From NCBI GenBank assembly GCA_046756565.1, contig JBHHWO010000006.1, forward strand, positions 1 to 61,563: a stretch of 61,563 bases of DNA, written 5' to 3'. The translations under genes were made by a program, and so were the position numbers. The notes beneath the pieces were generated by a model. The model worked only from the letters and a program-made list of their open reading frames with translations. It had not been told where the DNA came from and did no database searches. Shown here one piece after another: positions 48,650 to 57,327 of this stretch. Position 1 is the stretch's first letter; each line of letters begins with the position of its first letter. The stretch is from CALZIK01 sp046756565. GTDB lineage: Bacteria > Acidobacteriota > Thermoanaerobaculia > Multivoradales > JAHEKO01.

Positions 48650-49033
48650 CTACTTCTTGACTTTCTTCTTGCCGGCGACCGCGCTGCGCTTGGGCCCCTT
48701 GCGGGTACGAGCGTTGGTGTGCGAGCGCTGGCCGCGTGTGGGCAGACCCCGGCGATGTCGCATGCCGCGATACGATCCAATCTCGATCAGCCGCTTGATG
48801 TTCTGGGTGACGTCTTTGCGAAGATCACCTTCGACCAGGCGGTCTCCGTCCTGAACGGCCTCGCGAATTCGGCGAGCCTCGTCTTCGGCCAGGTCCTTGA
48901 CCTTGACCGTCTCCTCGACCCCGGCGCGGGCCAGGATCTCTTTGGAGCGCGTGCGCCCGATGCCGTGGATGTAGGTCAGCCCGATCCAGATCTGCTTGTT
49001 CGGAGGCAGATCGATGCCTGCGATTCGTGCCAT
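48650..49033 (-). CDS. rpsM: 30S ribosomal protein S13
   Basis: 127 aa. MARIAGIDLPPNKQIWIGLT and the family end RGMRHRRGLPTRGQRSHTNA are present, followed by a basic tail (GPKRSAVAGKKKVKK). Head protein at the subunit interface. Confidence 0.98.
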   Translation of the reverse strand: MARIAGIDLPPNKQIWIGLTYIHGIGRTRSKEILARAGVEETVKVKDLAEDEARRIREAVQDGDRLVEGDLRKDVTQNIKRLIEIGSYRGMRHRRGLPTRGQRSHTNARTRKGPKRSAVAGKKKVKK

Positions 49034-49039
49034 GACTTG

Positions 49040-49153
49040 CTACCCCTGCCTCTGCTTGTGTTTCGGGTTTTCGCAGATCACCCGCACCACGCCGCGGCGG
49101 CGAACGATCTTGCACTTCGAGCACATTTTCTTGACTGAGGCTCGTACTTTCAT
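49040..49153 (-). CDS. rpmJ: 50S ribosomal protein L36
   Basis: Only 37 aa: MKVRASVKKMCSKCKIVRRR, then GVVRVICENPKHKQRQG. The zinc ligands C-x2-C, C and H of the C+ form are all there. Between infA and rpsM, in the canonical place. Confidence 0.97.
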   Translation of the reverse strand: MKVRASVKKMCSKCKIVRRRGVVRVICENPKHKQRQG

Positions 49154-49155
49154 CT

Positions 49156-49401
49156 CTATGGTCTCGACTTGTCTCTCTGGTTATCCCGCAAGCGGTAGGT
49201 GATTCGTCCCCGGTTGAGGTCGTAGGGCGAAAGCTCCAGGCGAACCCGATCGCCCGGGAGAATCCGGATGAAGTGCTTGCGCATCTTTCCGGAGACGTGG
49301 GCCAGGACTTCGTGTCCGTTCTCGAGCTCCACCTTGAACATCGCGTTCGGCAGCTGCTCAACGACCTGCGCTTCGACTTCTATTGCGTCTTCCTTCGACA
49401 A
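49156..49401 (-). CDS. infA: Translation initiation factor IF-1
   Basis: 81 aa OB-fold protein (EVEAQVVEQLPNAMFKVELE, HVSGKMRKHFIRILPGDRV, SPYDLNRGRITYRLRD). A few residues longer than the usual 72 because of the N-terminal MSKEDAIE and C-terminal NQRDKSRP. Two bases before rpmJ. Confidence 0.98.
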   Translation of the reverse strand: MSKEDAIEVEAQVVEQLPNAMFKVELENGHEVLAHVSGKMRKHFIRILPGDRVRLELSPYDLNRGRITYRLRDNQRDKSRP

Positions 49402-49420
49402 ACTTGTCCTTTTCTCTTCT

Positions 49421-50176
49421 CTAGGCCGCTTCCGGCATTCTTCCCAGAACTCTCGCTCCGATGTCGGTCACCGCAATCGAGTATTCGAAATGGGCCGATA
49501 GCGACCCGTCTCGCGTGCGCGCCGTCCAGCCGTCCGCGTCGACGCGTACGTCCGGCGAGCCCACGTTCACCATCGGCTCCACCGCCAGCACCAGCCCCGC
49601 CTTGAGCTTCGGGCCCTTCCCCGGCTTGCCGAAGTTGGGCACCTGCGGCTCTTCGTGCAGGTTGGTTCCGATCCCGTGGCCGACGAATTCTCTCACAACT
49701 GTATAACCCCGTGCCGAGACGTGCTGCTCGACCGCGTGGCCGATGTCCGACAAGTACCGGCCCGGCTGAATGGCGTCCACCGCCTTGTCCAGGGACTCGC
49801 GGGTAGTGCGCATCAGGTCAGTGGCCTCCTCGCTGATCTCGCCCACCGCGAAGGTCCGAGCGGCGTCACCGTAGTAGCCCTTGTAGAGGACCCCGCAGTC
49901 GATCCCGATGATTTCGCCCGGGTTGAGCGGGTCCTCGTTCGGGATTCCGTGTACGATGACGTCGTTGATCGAGGTGCATAGGGTGGCCGGAAAGCCGCGG
50001 TAGTCGAGAAAAGCCGGCACACCGCCCGACGAGCGGATGTGGTTCTCGGCCATCGCGTCGAGTGACTTGGTGGTCACCCCGGGCGCAACAGTCTTGGCCA
50101 TGAGATCCAGCACCTCGTGAACGATCCGGTTGGCCTCGTCCATGAGATCGACCTCGCCCGGCGTCTTGAACACCAT
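49421..50176 (-). CDS. map: Methionine aminopeptidase, type I
   Basis: 251 aa. Removes N-terminal Met from nascent proteins. All five metal ligands are visible: Asp in GIDCGV, Asp in YYGDAARTFAVG, His in EFVGHGIGTNLHEEP, Glu in LAVEPMVN and Glu in AHFEYSIAV. Start MVFKTPGEVD overlaps the adk stop by one base (TGATG), so the two are co-translated. Confidence 0.98.
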   Translation of the reverse strand: MVFKTPGEVDLMDEANRIVHEVLDLMAKTVAPGVTTKSLDAMAENHIRSSGGVPAFLDYRGFPATLCTSINDVIVHGIPNEDPLNPGEIIGIDCGVLYKGYYGDAARTFAVGEISEEATDLMRTTRESLDKAVDAIQPGRYLSDIGHAVEQHVSARGYTVVREFVGHGIGTNLHEEPQVPNFGKPGKGPKLKAGLVLAVEPMVNVGSPDVRVDADGWTARTRDGSLSAHFEYSIAVTDIGARVLGRMPEAA

Positions 50177-50820
50177 CAGACCGTCTCCTCACCGGAGACC
50201 GTCTCCTCGCCAGACGCGGTCGGCTCGGCACCCGACCCAGCGGGCGTGGCGGCGAAGCGCGCGTCGAAGGCGGCCATCAGAGCCTCGGTAACGTCTTCGA
50301 TCGGCTGATCGCCGTCGATCGACTCCACCAGCCCCATCTCACTGTAGTGGGCCACCAAGGGATTGGTGACCTCGCGGTAGAGCTCGATCCGGTGCCGGAT
50401 GACCTCTTCCTTGTCGTCCTCCCGCCGGCGGGCCAGGGCGCGCCGAATGAGCTCCTCTTCCGGCACGTCGATGAACCAGACGATGTCGAGGGACTCTTCC
50501 AGCTCGTCGAGGATGCCGGCCAGGGTGTTGGCCTGGCCCTGGTTACGCGGATATCCATCCAGGAGGAAGCCGACCTGGGCGTCGTCCGCGGCCAGGCGAC
50601 TCTTCACGACCTCGGCCATGGTCTCGTCGTCCACCAGGGCACCCGAATTCAGAACTGCCGCGACCCGCTGGCCCAGCTCGCTGCCGGCAGACACCGCGGC
50701 GCGCAGCATCTCGCCGGTCGAGATCGCAGGGATCCCCAGACGCTCTGCAACTCGCTCGGCCTGGGTTCCCTTACCGGAACCCGGCGCCCCCAGAATCACG
50801 CTCCGGACGGGCCTAGCCAC
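50176..50820 (-). CDS. adk: Adenylate kinase (short-LID form)
   Basis: 214 aa. P-loop GAPGSGKGTQAERV, AMP-binding ISTGEMLRAAV, and FLLDGYPRNQGQA. The LID is the short form, lacking the 27-residue insert and the zinc cysteines (RRALARRREDDKEEVIRHRI). The C-terminal 25 residues or so are an unusual acidic tail ending in two SGEETV repeats. Inside secY-adk-map, as usual. Confidence 0.97.
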   Translation of the reverse strand: MARPVRSVILGAPGSGKGTQAERVAERLGIPAISTGEMLRAAVSAGSELGQRVAAVLNSGALVDDETMAEVVKSRLAADDAQVGFLLDGYPRNQGQANTLAGILDELEESLDIVWFIDVPEEELIRRALARRREDDKEEVIRHRIELYREVTNPLVAHYSEMGLVESIDGDQPIEDVTEALMAAFDARFAATPAGSGAEPTASGEETVSGEETV

Positions 50821-52198
50821 GGCGTCCTCGCATACGGCCCCGCTTCATGAAGCCGTCGTAGTTGCGCATCACCAGCTGGCTTTCGAGTTGCTGGACGAAA
50901 TCCATCGCCACGCCGACCACGATCAGAAGCGACGTGCCACCGAAGTAGAAGTTGATACCCATGCCCTGGGTGACCCAGTTGGGCAGATTGGCGTCCAGGG
51001 CGTCGCCGATGAACGGCAGTCCCGCCACTTGGATGCCACTCAGCAGAAACTCCGGCAGCACCGAGACCGCAGCGAGGTACACCGCGCCGACCAGAGTCAG
51101 GCGCGTCAGGATCTTGTCGATGTACTCGGATGTGCGCTTGCCCGAGCGAATTCCCGGAATGAATCCGCCGTACTTGCGCATGTTCTCGGCGGTGTCGGCA
51201 GGATTGAAGATGATCGACACGTAGAAGTAGCAGAAGAACAGGATCGCCACCACGTAGAGCAGGTAGTGGAGCGGCTGCCCCCAGGCGAGATAGTTCGAGA
51301 TGTTCTGCAGCCATTCGTTCTGGAACATACCCGCGATCGTCGACGGAATCATGACCACCGAGCTCGCGAAGATGACCGGGATGACGCCACCCGTGTTGAC
51401 CCGCAGCGGAAGATACGTGTTCTGTCCACCGTAGACCCGGCGGCCGACCACCCGCTTGGCGTACTGCACCGGAATCCGCCTCTGCGCCCGTTCCATGTAG
51501 ACGATGAAGGCGATCACGAGGAGCATGAAGATCGACAGGAAAACGAGCTTCAGAACGCTCAGGTTACCGCTCTGGACGCCCTGGAAGGTGTTGGCGACCG
51601 CTCCCGGCAGGGCCACGATGATGCCCCCGAAGATGATCAGAGAGATCCCGTTGCCGATGCCGCGCTCGGTAATCTGCTCGCCCAGCCACATGACGAACGC
51701 CGTACCCGTGGTCAGGGTCAGCACGGTCATCAGGCGGAAGCCCCAGCCCGGGTTCGGCACCAGCGAGGCGCCGCCCGGCGTGGTCACGCGCTCGATCCAG
51801 ATCGCGATGCCGGTTGACTGGATAATCGAGATACCCATTGTCAGGTAACGCGTGTACTGGGTGATCTTGCGCCGTCCGAGCTCACCTTCCTTCGACAGCT
51901 TCTCGAGGTATGGCCACACCACGGTCAGGAGCTGCAGCACGATGGACGCGGTGATGTAGGGCATGATGCCCAGCGCGAATACCGCGACCCGCTCGAGGCT
52001 GCCGCCCGTGAAGGTGTTGACCATGCCGAGCAGAGTCCCGCGCACGGCCTCCATGAACTCGAGCAGCGCCTGCGGATCGATGCCCGGCGTCGGGATGTTG
52101 CACCCTACCCGGTACACCGCCAGCAGGCCGAAGGTGAAGATCAGCCGTTTCCGGAGATCCGGAATGGCGAACAGGTTACGGAAGCTATCGACGATCAC
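50813..52198 (-). CDS. secY: Preprotein translocase subunit SecY
   Basis: 461 aa, core channel of the Sec translocon. GTG start at 52198 overlaps the rplO stop (GTGA); the upstream in-frame ATG at 52216 lies inside rplO. Ten membrane segments; plug and pore motifs are in the first part (VYRVGCNIPTPGIDPQALLE, GIMPYITASIVLQLLTVV), and the C-terminal loop GFIPGIRSGKRTSEYIDKIL contacts SecA. Overlaps adk by 8 bp. Confidence 0.98.
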   Translation of the reverse strand: MIVDSFRNLFAIPDLRKRLIFTFGLLAVYRVGCNIPTPGIDPQALLEFMEAVRGTLLGMVNTFTGGSLERVAVFALGIMPYITASIVLQLLTVVWPYLEKLSKEGELGRRKITQYTRYLTMGISIIQSTGIAIWIERVTTPGGASLVPNPGWGFRLMTVLTLTTGTAFVMWLGEQITERGIGNGISLIIFGGIIVALPGAVANTFQGVQSGNLSVLKLVFLSIFMLLVIAFIVYMERAQRRIPVQYAKRVVGRRVYGGQNTYLPLRVNTGGVIPVIFASSVVMIPSTIAGMFQNEWLQNISNYLAWGQPLHYLLYVVAILFFCYFYVSIIFNPADTAENMRKYGGFIPGIRSGKRTSEYIDKILTRLTLVGAVYLAAVSVLPEFLLSGIQVAGLPFIGDALDANLPNWVTQGMGINFYFGGTSLLIVVGVAMDFVQQLESQLVMRNYDGFMKRGRMRGRRG

Positions 52199-52632
52199 TT
52201 GCCGATGACCTCGCACTTTCCGCCGGCGGCCTCGATCTTGGCTTGGGCCGACTTGGAGAACTTGTGGGCCTGAATGTTGACCGCTTTCTTGATCTCGCCC
52301 GAGCCGAGGATCTTGACGGAAGCGCCCTTGCGCGCAAGGCCCTTCTCGACCAGGGTCTCGAGCGTCACGTCACCCTCGAAGCCGTCGAGGCGATCGAGGT
52401 TGATGACGTCGTACTCCTTGCGGAAGATGTTTGTGAAGCCCCGCTTGGGCACACGGCGCACGAGCGGCATCTGGCCGCCCTCGAAGCCGCGCCGCCGGCT
52501 GTAGCCCGAGCGCGACTTCTGGCCGTTGTGACCGCGCCCTGCGGTCTTGCCCTTGCCCGAGCCCAGACCGCGCCCGACTCGCTTCGAAGAATGCCGGCTA
52601 CCTTTGGCCGGCGACAGATCATGTAGCTTCAT
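52195..52632 (-). CDS. rplO: 50S ribosomal protein L15
   Basis: 145 aa. The Gly/Arg-rich N-terminus (KRVGRGLGSGKGKTAGRGHN) and the RRRGFEGGQMPLVRRVPKRG block are diagnostic. Followed by secY with a four-base overlap. Confidence 0.98.
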   Translation of the reverse strand: MKLHDLSPAKGSRHSSKRVGRGLGSGKGKTAGRGHNGQKSRSGYSRRRGFEGGQMPLVRRVPKRGFTNIFRKEYDVINLDRLDGFEGDVTLETLVEKGLARKGASVKILGSGEIKKAVNIQAHKFSKSAQAKIEAAGGKCEVIGK

Positions 52633-52649
52633 AGTCCTGTTCCTCGGCC

Positions 52650-52844
52650 CTATTCCTCGACGATCTCGACCAGATGGGGGATCTTGGCGACCATTCCTCG
52701 GACCGCGGGGCTGTCCTCGCGTTCCACGATATGCCGGATCCGGCGCAGGCCCAGACTCCGAAGAACCTCGTGCTGATTCGGCGGCCGCCCGATCGGGCTC
52801 CGGGTCTGGCGGATCTTGAGCGTTTTCGCTTTCTTCTTGGCCAT
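52650..52844 (-). CDS. rpmD: 50S ribosomal protein L30
   Basis: 64 aa, compact bacterial form: LKIRQTRSPIGRPPNQHEVL, RSLGLRRIRHIVEREDSPAV, RGMVAKIPHLVEIVEE. 17 bp upstream of rplO. Confidence 0.97.
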   Translation of the reverse strand: MAKKKAKTLKIRQTRSPIGRPPNQHEVLRSLGLRRIRHIVEREDSPAVRGMVAKIPHLVEIVEE

Positions 52845-52880
52845 TGTCCTATCTTCTTGTCAGTCAGTGCTTTCCGAGCG

Positions 52881-53384
52881 CTAGGCCTCGGTCGCGGTCG
52901 GCATCTCGATGCCACGCTCGCGGAAGACGTCTTCGCGCTTGCGCAACTGCTCGAGAGCGACCATGGTGGCCTTGACCACGTTGTGCGGGTTTTTCGAGCC
53001 GATCGACTTGGTGAGGATGTCCTGAATGCCCGCGCCCTCGACGACCGCGCGCACGGCGCCGCCGGCGATCACGCCAGTACCCTGCGAGGCCGGCTTGAGC
53101 AGCACGCGGCTCGAGCCGAAGATGCCCAGCGACTCGTGAGGGATCGAGGTGTCTTCCATCGGTACGCGGGTCAGCTTCTTCTTGGCGATCTCCACGCCCT
53201 TGCGGATGGCGCTCGGGACTTCCTTGGCCTTGCCCGAGCCGTAGCCGACCCGGCCGTTACCGTCGCCGATCACGACCAGCGCGGAGAACGAGAAGTTCTT
53301 GCCGCCCTTGACCACCTTGGTCACGCGGTTGATGTGAATGACCTGCTCGAAGAACTCGCTGTCTCTTTCGAAATCTCTAGCCAA
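52881..53384 (-). CDS. rpsE: 30S ribosomal protein S5
   Basis: 167 aa. dsRBD-like N-terminal domain (FEQVIHINRVTKVVKGGKNF, SFSALVVIGDGNGRVGYGSG) and C-terminal ribosomal fold (GIIAGGAVRAVVEGAGIQDI-like). The NPHNVVKATMVAL region and the mRNA-entry loop are intact. Confidence 0.98.
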   Translation of the reverse strand: MARDFERDSEFFEQVIHINRVTKVVKGGKNFSFSALVVIGDGNGRVGYGSGKAKEVPSAIRKGVEIAKKKLTRVPMEDTSIPHESLGIFGSSRVLLKPASQGTGVIAGGAVRAVVEGAGIQDILTKSIGSKNPHNVVKATMVALEQLRKREDVFRERGIEMPTATEA

Positions 53385-53402
53385 CTTGGCCTCCTCTACA
53401 GC

Positions 53403-53771
53403 TCAGAACTGCAGTCCCTTCTTGCGAGCGCCTTCGGCGACCTGGCGCACACGCCCGTGATAGATGTAGCCGCCCCGGTCGAACACCACCTGCTCGATCC
53501 CGGCCTTCTTCGCGCGCTCGGCGACCGCCTCGCCGACCAGCCTGGCCGCATCGAGGCGCTTGCCGGTCTTGGCGGCCTTCCGGATGTCCTTCTCGGACGA
53601 GCTGGCCTGAACCAGCGTCTCACCCTTGAGGTCATCGATGACCTGAGCGTAGGTGTACTTCAGGCTCTTGAACACCGCCAGGCGCGGCCGATCGCCAGTG
53701 CCGTTGACGGTCCGCCGCACGCGCTTGTGAGCGCGCTGGCGTCGTTCTCGTTTCTTCTGTGCTCTATCCAC
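53403..53771 (-). CDS. rplR: 50S ribosomal protein L18
   Basis: 122 aa, 5S rRNA binder. Basic N-terminus (RAQKKRERRQRAHKRVRRTV), RLAVFKSLKYTYAQVIDDLK and the C-terminal VFDRGGYIYHGRVRQVAEGA are typical. Confidence 0.98.
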   Translation of the reverse strand: MDRAQKKRERRQRAHKRVRRTVNGTGDRPRLAVFKSLKYTYAQVIDDLKGETLVQASSSEKDIRKAAKTGKRLDAARLVGEAVAERAKKAGIEQVVFDRGGYIYHGRVRQVAEGARKKGLQF

Positions 53772-53791
53772 GTGGTATCTCCCTCGAGCCT

Positions 53792-54337
53792 CTAGCCACC
53801 GCCCACGCCGGCCTTGCCGACCTTGCGGCGAACAACCTCGTCGACGTACTTGATGCCCTTGCCCTTGTAGGGCTCCGGCTTGCGCAACGCGCGAATCTCG
53901 GCGGCCACCTGGCCGACCTGCTGCTTGCGTGCTCCGCGCACCGTGATGCCGTTGTTCTTGTCCACTTCGATCTGGATGCCGTCCGGTATCGGAAACACGA
54001 TCGGATGCGAGTAGCCGAGCGCGAGGTGCACGTCCTTGCCCTTGACCTCGGCCCGGTAGCCGACACCATTGACCTCGAGAACTTTCGAGAAGCCCTCGTG
54101 CGCTCCTTGTACGGCGTTGGCCAGAAGAGCGCGCACCAGGCCGTGCTTGGCACGCTCGTCCTGGGTGTCGCCGGCTCGTTTGACCTGGACCTCCGTCTCA
54201 CCGACCTCGACCTGGATCAAGTCGATGAGCTTCTCGGAGACCTTGCCCTTCGGCCCCTCGGCCACAAAGAGACCATCTTCGATCTTGACCTTGATTCCCT
54301 TGGGAATCGGAATCGGCTCTTTACCTACTCGAGACAT
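53792..54337 (-). CDS. rplF: 50S ribosomal protein L6
   Basis: 181 aa, two tandem L6 folds. MSRVGKEPIPIPKGIKVKIE, LEVNGVGYRAEVKGKDVHLA and RALRKPEPYKGKGIKYVDEV with the terminal basic RRKVGKAG motif. Confidence 0.98.
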   Translation of the reverse strand: MSRVGKEPIPIPKGIKVKIEDGLFVAEGPKGKVSEKLIDLIQVEVGETEVQVKRAGDTQDERAKHGLVRALLANAVQGAHEGFSKVLEVNGVGYRAEVKGKDVHLALGYSHPIVFPIPDGIQIEVDKNNGITVRGARKQQVGQVAAEIRALRKPEPYKGKGIKYVDEVVRRKVGKAGVGGG

Positions 54338-54366
54338 CTTGTTTCACTCCTGCAGATCTTCGGTCG

Positions 54367-54768
54367 CTACCAGATCTCGCAAAGCACCTCGCCACCGACG
54401 CGCTGCTCGCGCGCCTGGCTGTCGGTCAAAAGGCCGTTAGACGTCGACACGATTCCGACGCCCAGACCGTTCAGGACCGGCTTGAGGTCATCGGCGCCCT
54501 TGTAGACGCGGCGCCCCGGCTTCGAGACACGCTGCATGCGGCGAATCGCCGGCTGGCCGTCCTTGTTGTACTTGAGGCGGATTCGGATCTTCCGGGTGGT
54601 CGGGCTGTCGCCCTCCTCGGCAAAGCCCTCGATGTAGCCCTGCTCCTGCATGATGCGGCACACCTCGAGCTTGAGGTTCGATCCAGGCAGCGTGAGCTGG
54701 TCGTGATTGACCATCTGGGCGTTGCGGATCCGGGTCAGAAGATCCGAGATCGGATCGGTCATCGTCAT
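54367..54768 (-). CDS. rpsH: 30S ribosomal protein S8
   Basis: 133 aa. TDPISDLLTRIRNAQMVNHD at the N-terminus and GVGIVSTSNGLLTDSQAREQ plus RVGGEVLCEIW at the C-terminus. In other bacteria it represses the spc operon by binding the rplE region. Confidence 0.98.
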   Translation of the reverse strand: MTMTDPISDLLTRIRNAQMVNHDQLTLPGSNLKLEVCRIMQEQGYIEGFAEEGDSPTTRKIRIRLKYNKDGQPAIRRMQRVSKPGRRVYKGADDLKPVLNGLGVGIVSTSNGLLTDSQAREQRVGGEVLCEIW

Positions 54769-54778
54769 TGTCGTACTC

Positions 54779-54964
54779 CTACCAACTCGCCTTGATCACT
54801 CCGGGGAGATACCCCTGAAGTGCCAGGTTGCGGAAGCAGATCCGGCACAAGCCGAACTTCCTCATGTAGCCGCGCGGGCGCCCGCACCGCTGGCAGCGGT
54901 TGCGGTGCTTGACCGCGAACCTCGGCTTCTTTTTCATCTTCGCCATCTTTGCCGTCGTAGCCAC
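54779..54964 (-). CDS. rpsN: 30S ribosomal protein S14, zinc type
   Basis: 61 aa, the short zinc-binding (type Z) form: CQRCGRPRGYMRKFGLCRIC provides the four Cys ligands. An alternative start at the internal MAKMKKK (54946) would give the usual length. Confidence 0.97.
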   Translation of the reverse strand: MATTAKMAKMKKKPRFAVKHRNRCQRCGRPRGYMRKFGLCRICFRNLALQGYLPGVIKASW

Positions 54965-54997
54965 TAGATATCTCCCTGGGTGTCTTTGATCCTGGCC

Positions 54998-55588
54998 TTA
55001 GCTGGCTTCTCTGCGTCGGAACGGCATGCCCAGACCGCGCAGTAAGTGTAGTGCTTGCTCGTCATGCTCGGCGCTGGTCACGATCGTCACGTTCAAACCC
55101 TTGCTGCGGTCGACTTTGTTGTAGTCGAGATCGGCAAAGATCAAGTGGTCCTTGATGCCGAGCGTGTAGTTGCCACGGCCGTCGAAGGCGCGGTCCGAAA
55201 CCCCCCGGAAGTCGCGCACTCGCGGCAGCGCGGTCGAAATCAGACGATCCAGGAAGTCCCACATCCGCGTGCCGCGAAGCGTTACCCGGGTTCCGATGGG
55301 CATGCCCTCGCGCAGCTTGAAGGCCGCGATCGACTTTCGGGCTCGCGTGATCACCGCTCGTTGGCCGGCAATCTGGGTCAGCTCGTCGGCCGCGTCATCA
55401 AGCAGCTTGACATTCTGGCTCGCTTCGCCGAGGCCCACATTGAGCACGATCTTCTCGATCTTGGGCACCGCCATGACGTTTTCGATGCCGAACTCCTTCT
55501 GCAGGTCCGGCATCACCTCGTCCCGGTACCGCTTCTTGAGTCGGGGCACATAGGCGACGGCGCCGTCTGTCTTCTTCTTCTTAGCCAT
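54998..55588 (-). CDS. rplE: 50S ribosomal protein L5
   Basis: 196 aa, 5S rRNA and P-site tRNA contact. PRLKKRYRDEVMPDLQKEFG, KIVLNVGLGEASQNVKLLDD, LRGTRMWDFLDRLISTALPR and VTSAEHDEQALHLLRGLGMP. A 12-residue Lys-rich N-terminal extension precedes the domain. Confidence 0.98.
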   Translation of the reverse strand: MAKKKKTDGAVAYVPRLKKRYRDEVMPDLQKEFGIENVMAVPKIEKIVLNVGLGEASQNVKLLDDAADELTQIAGQRAVITRARKSIAAFKLREGMPIGTRVTLRGTRMWDFLDRLISTALPRVRDFRGVSDRAFDGRGNYTLGIKDHLIFADLDYNKVDRSKGLNVTIVTSAEHDEQALHLLRGLGMPFRRREAS

Positions 55589-55627
55589 TACCTTGAGTCC
55601 TCAGCTGTCTATCGCCGTCGCGTGGAC

Positions 55628-55951
55628 TTAGTTGAACGTCGCGCCGCAGCTCCGGCACACTCGCGCGCCGGACCCGTCCTCGAGCCGTTTCTTTCCAATC
55701 CTGGTCGGCTTGCCGCACTCCGGGCAGACCACCTTGAGCTTCGAGAGCCGAATCGGTGCTTCGCGCTCGAGGATTCCACCCTGAATCTGCTTTTGCGGAT
55801 TCGCCCGAGTGTGCTTCTTGACCATGTTGATGCGCTCGACGATTGCGGTGCCCTTGTTCGGGAAGATCTTCAGCACCTTGCCCTTGACACCTCGGTCCTT
55901 GCCGGTGATCACCAGCACTTCGTCGTTTTTCTTTATCCTGACTTTCTGCAT
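55628..55951 (-). CDS. rplX: 50S ribosomal protein L24
   Basis: 107 aa. KOW motif (VLVITGKDRGVKGKVLKIFP) and MVKKHTRANPQKQIQGGILE. The C-terminus carries two CxxC pairs (VVCPECGKPTRIG, RVCRSCGATFN) that look like a zinc ribbon, a form found in many bacteria. Confidence 0.98.
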   Translation of the reverse strand: MQKVRIKKNDEVLVITGKDRGVKGKVLKIFPNKGTAIVERINMVKKHTRANPQKQIQGGILEREAPIRLSKLKVVCPECGKPTRIGKKRLEDGSGARVCRSCGATFN

Positions 55952-55953
55952 TT

Positions 55954-56322
55954 CTAGAGCACCTCTGGCGCCAGGGAAATGATCTTCATGAACCGTTTCT
56001 CGCGTAGCTCTCTGGCCACCGGACCAAACACGCGGGTGCCGATCGGCTCCCCCGCTTCGTTGATCAACACCGCCGAGTTCTTGTCGAACCGGATGTAGGT
56101 GCCGTCCTTACGCCGCTGCGCGCGTCGGGTGCGAACCACCACGGCACGAACGACCTGGCCCTTCTTGACCGTGCCCTCGGGCGTCGCCTCCTTGACCGAA
56201 GCGGTGATGACGTCACCGATGCCACCGGTCTTCCCCGCTGAGCCGCCCTTCATGCGAATGCAGGCGATCTTGCGGGCACCCGAGTTGTCCGCCACCTCGA
56301 GGATGGTTCCCATCTGAATCAT
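55954..56322 (-). CDS. rplN: 50S ribosomal protein L14
   Basis: 122 aa. MIQMGTILEVADNSGARKIA, RRKDGTYIRFDKNSAVLINE and ELREKRFMKIISLAPEVL. Conventional; three bases before rplX. Confidence 0.98.
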   Translation of the reverse strand: MIQMGTILEVADNSGARKIACIRMKGGSAGKTGGIGDVITASVKEATPEGTVKKGQVVRAVVVRTRRAQRRKDGTYIRFDKNSAVLINEAGEPIGTRVFGPVARELREKRFMKIISLAPEVL

Positions 56323-56326
56323 CGGT

Positions 56327-56641
56327 CTATCCCTCGGCTTTCTCTACGATCCGCCCGACCCGCCAACGCTTTTGCTTCGAAAGCGGCCGGCAGGCGACGA
56401 TCTCGACGACGTCGCCGACGCCACACTGGTTTTGCTCGTCGTGGGCGTAGTACTTCTTCGTCCGCTTCAGATAGCGACGGTAGAGACGGTGGACGGTCGT
56501 TTTTCCGACCGAGACCACCACGGTCTTGTCCATTTTGTCGCTGACCACGGTGCCGACCATCGTCTGGCGTCCCCCGCTTTGGGAGACGGCAGCGGCCGGC
56601 TCGGCCTGGGCTGTGCTTTCGGTATCGGCTTGCTCGTTCAT
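56327..56641 (-). CDS. rpsQ: 30S ribosomal protein S17 with N-terminal extension
   Basis: 104 aa. The OB-fold core starts at MVGTVVSDKMDKTVVVSVGK and ends KRWRVGRIVEKAEG. About 27 extra residues at the N-terminus are acidic and Ala/Gln-rich (MNEQADTESTAQAEPAAAVS). If translation starts at the internal ATG the protein is of standard size (about 77 aa). Confidence 0.96.
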   Translation of the reverse strand: MNEQADTESTAQAEPAAAVSQSGGRQTMVGTVVSDKMDKTVVVSVGKTTVHRLYRRYLKRTKKYYAHDEQNQCGVGDVVEIVACRPLSKQKRWRVGRIVEKAEG

Positions 56642-56653
56642 TTCCGATGTTTC

Positions 56654-56875
56654 CTACGACTCGTCCGTGGCCTTCTTGGTCTCGGCCGCGGCCTTCTTCT
56701 CGCGAAGAACCGTCAGCACGCGCGCCATGTCACGGCGCACCATGGTCATTCTGGTCGGGTTGTCGAGCTGCCCGGTGACCTTCTGCAAACGAAGGGCAAA
56801 GAGCTGCTCGGCGAGCTCGACTTCCTTGTCTCTGAGCTCGTCTACCGTGTGTTCTCTCAGTTCCGCGGCTTTCAT
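56654..56875 (-). CDS. rpmC: 50S ribosomal protein L29
   Basis: 73 aa, start ATG 56875 (MKAAELREHTVDELRDKEVE), helical hairpin with LFALRLQKVTGQLDNPTRMT and a basic tail. Sits at the tunnel exit. Confidence 0.97.
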   Translation of the reverse strand: MKAAELREHTVDELRDKEVELAEQLFALRLQKVTGQLDNPTRMTMVRRDMARVLTVLREKKAAAETKKATDES

Positions 56876-56886
56876 AACGTCTACCC

Positions 56887-57309
56887 TCAGCCCTGCATCT
56901 CTTCGGCGCGCGATATGTAACGGGTCTTGATGCCGAACTTGTACGAAGCCCGCAGCATGGCGTGGCGAGCCGTCGCCTCGTCGACTCCCTCGAGCTCGAA
57001 CAGGACGCGGCCGGGCTTGACTACCGCGACCCACTCTTCGGGAGCACCCTTGCCCTTACCCATTCGGGTTTCGAGCGGCTTCTTGGTGACCGGCTTGTCC
57101 GGGAAGATCCGGATCCAGATCTTGCCGCCGCGCTTTACGCCACGGGCGATCGCGATACGACCGGCCTCGATCTGCCGGGCGGTTACCCAGCCGGCCTCGA
57201 GTGCCTGCAGGCCGTAGTCGCCGAATGCGATGTAATCGCCGCCCTTGGCGCGACCACGCCGCCGACCTCGCTGCTGTTTTCTGAACTTGACCTTCTTCGG
57301 CATCAACAT
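56887..57309 (-). CDS. rplP: 50S ribosomal protein L16
   Basis: 140 aa (MLMPKKVKFRKQQRGRRRGR, or from the second Met). GLQALEAGWVTARQIEAGRI, KRGGKIWIRIFPDKPVTKKP and ETRMGKGKGAPEEWVAVVKP are the classical blocks near the A-site. Confidence 0.98.
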   Translation of the reverse strand: MLMPKKVKFRKQQRGRRRGRAKGGDYIAFGDYGLQALEAGWVTARQIEAGRIAIARGVKRGGKIWIRIFPDKPVTKKPLETRMGKGKGAPEEWVAVVKPGRVLFELEGVDEATARHAMLRASYKFGIKTRYISRAEEMQG

Positions 57310-57327
57310 GGTGTCGACTCCTCTTGC

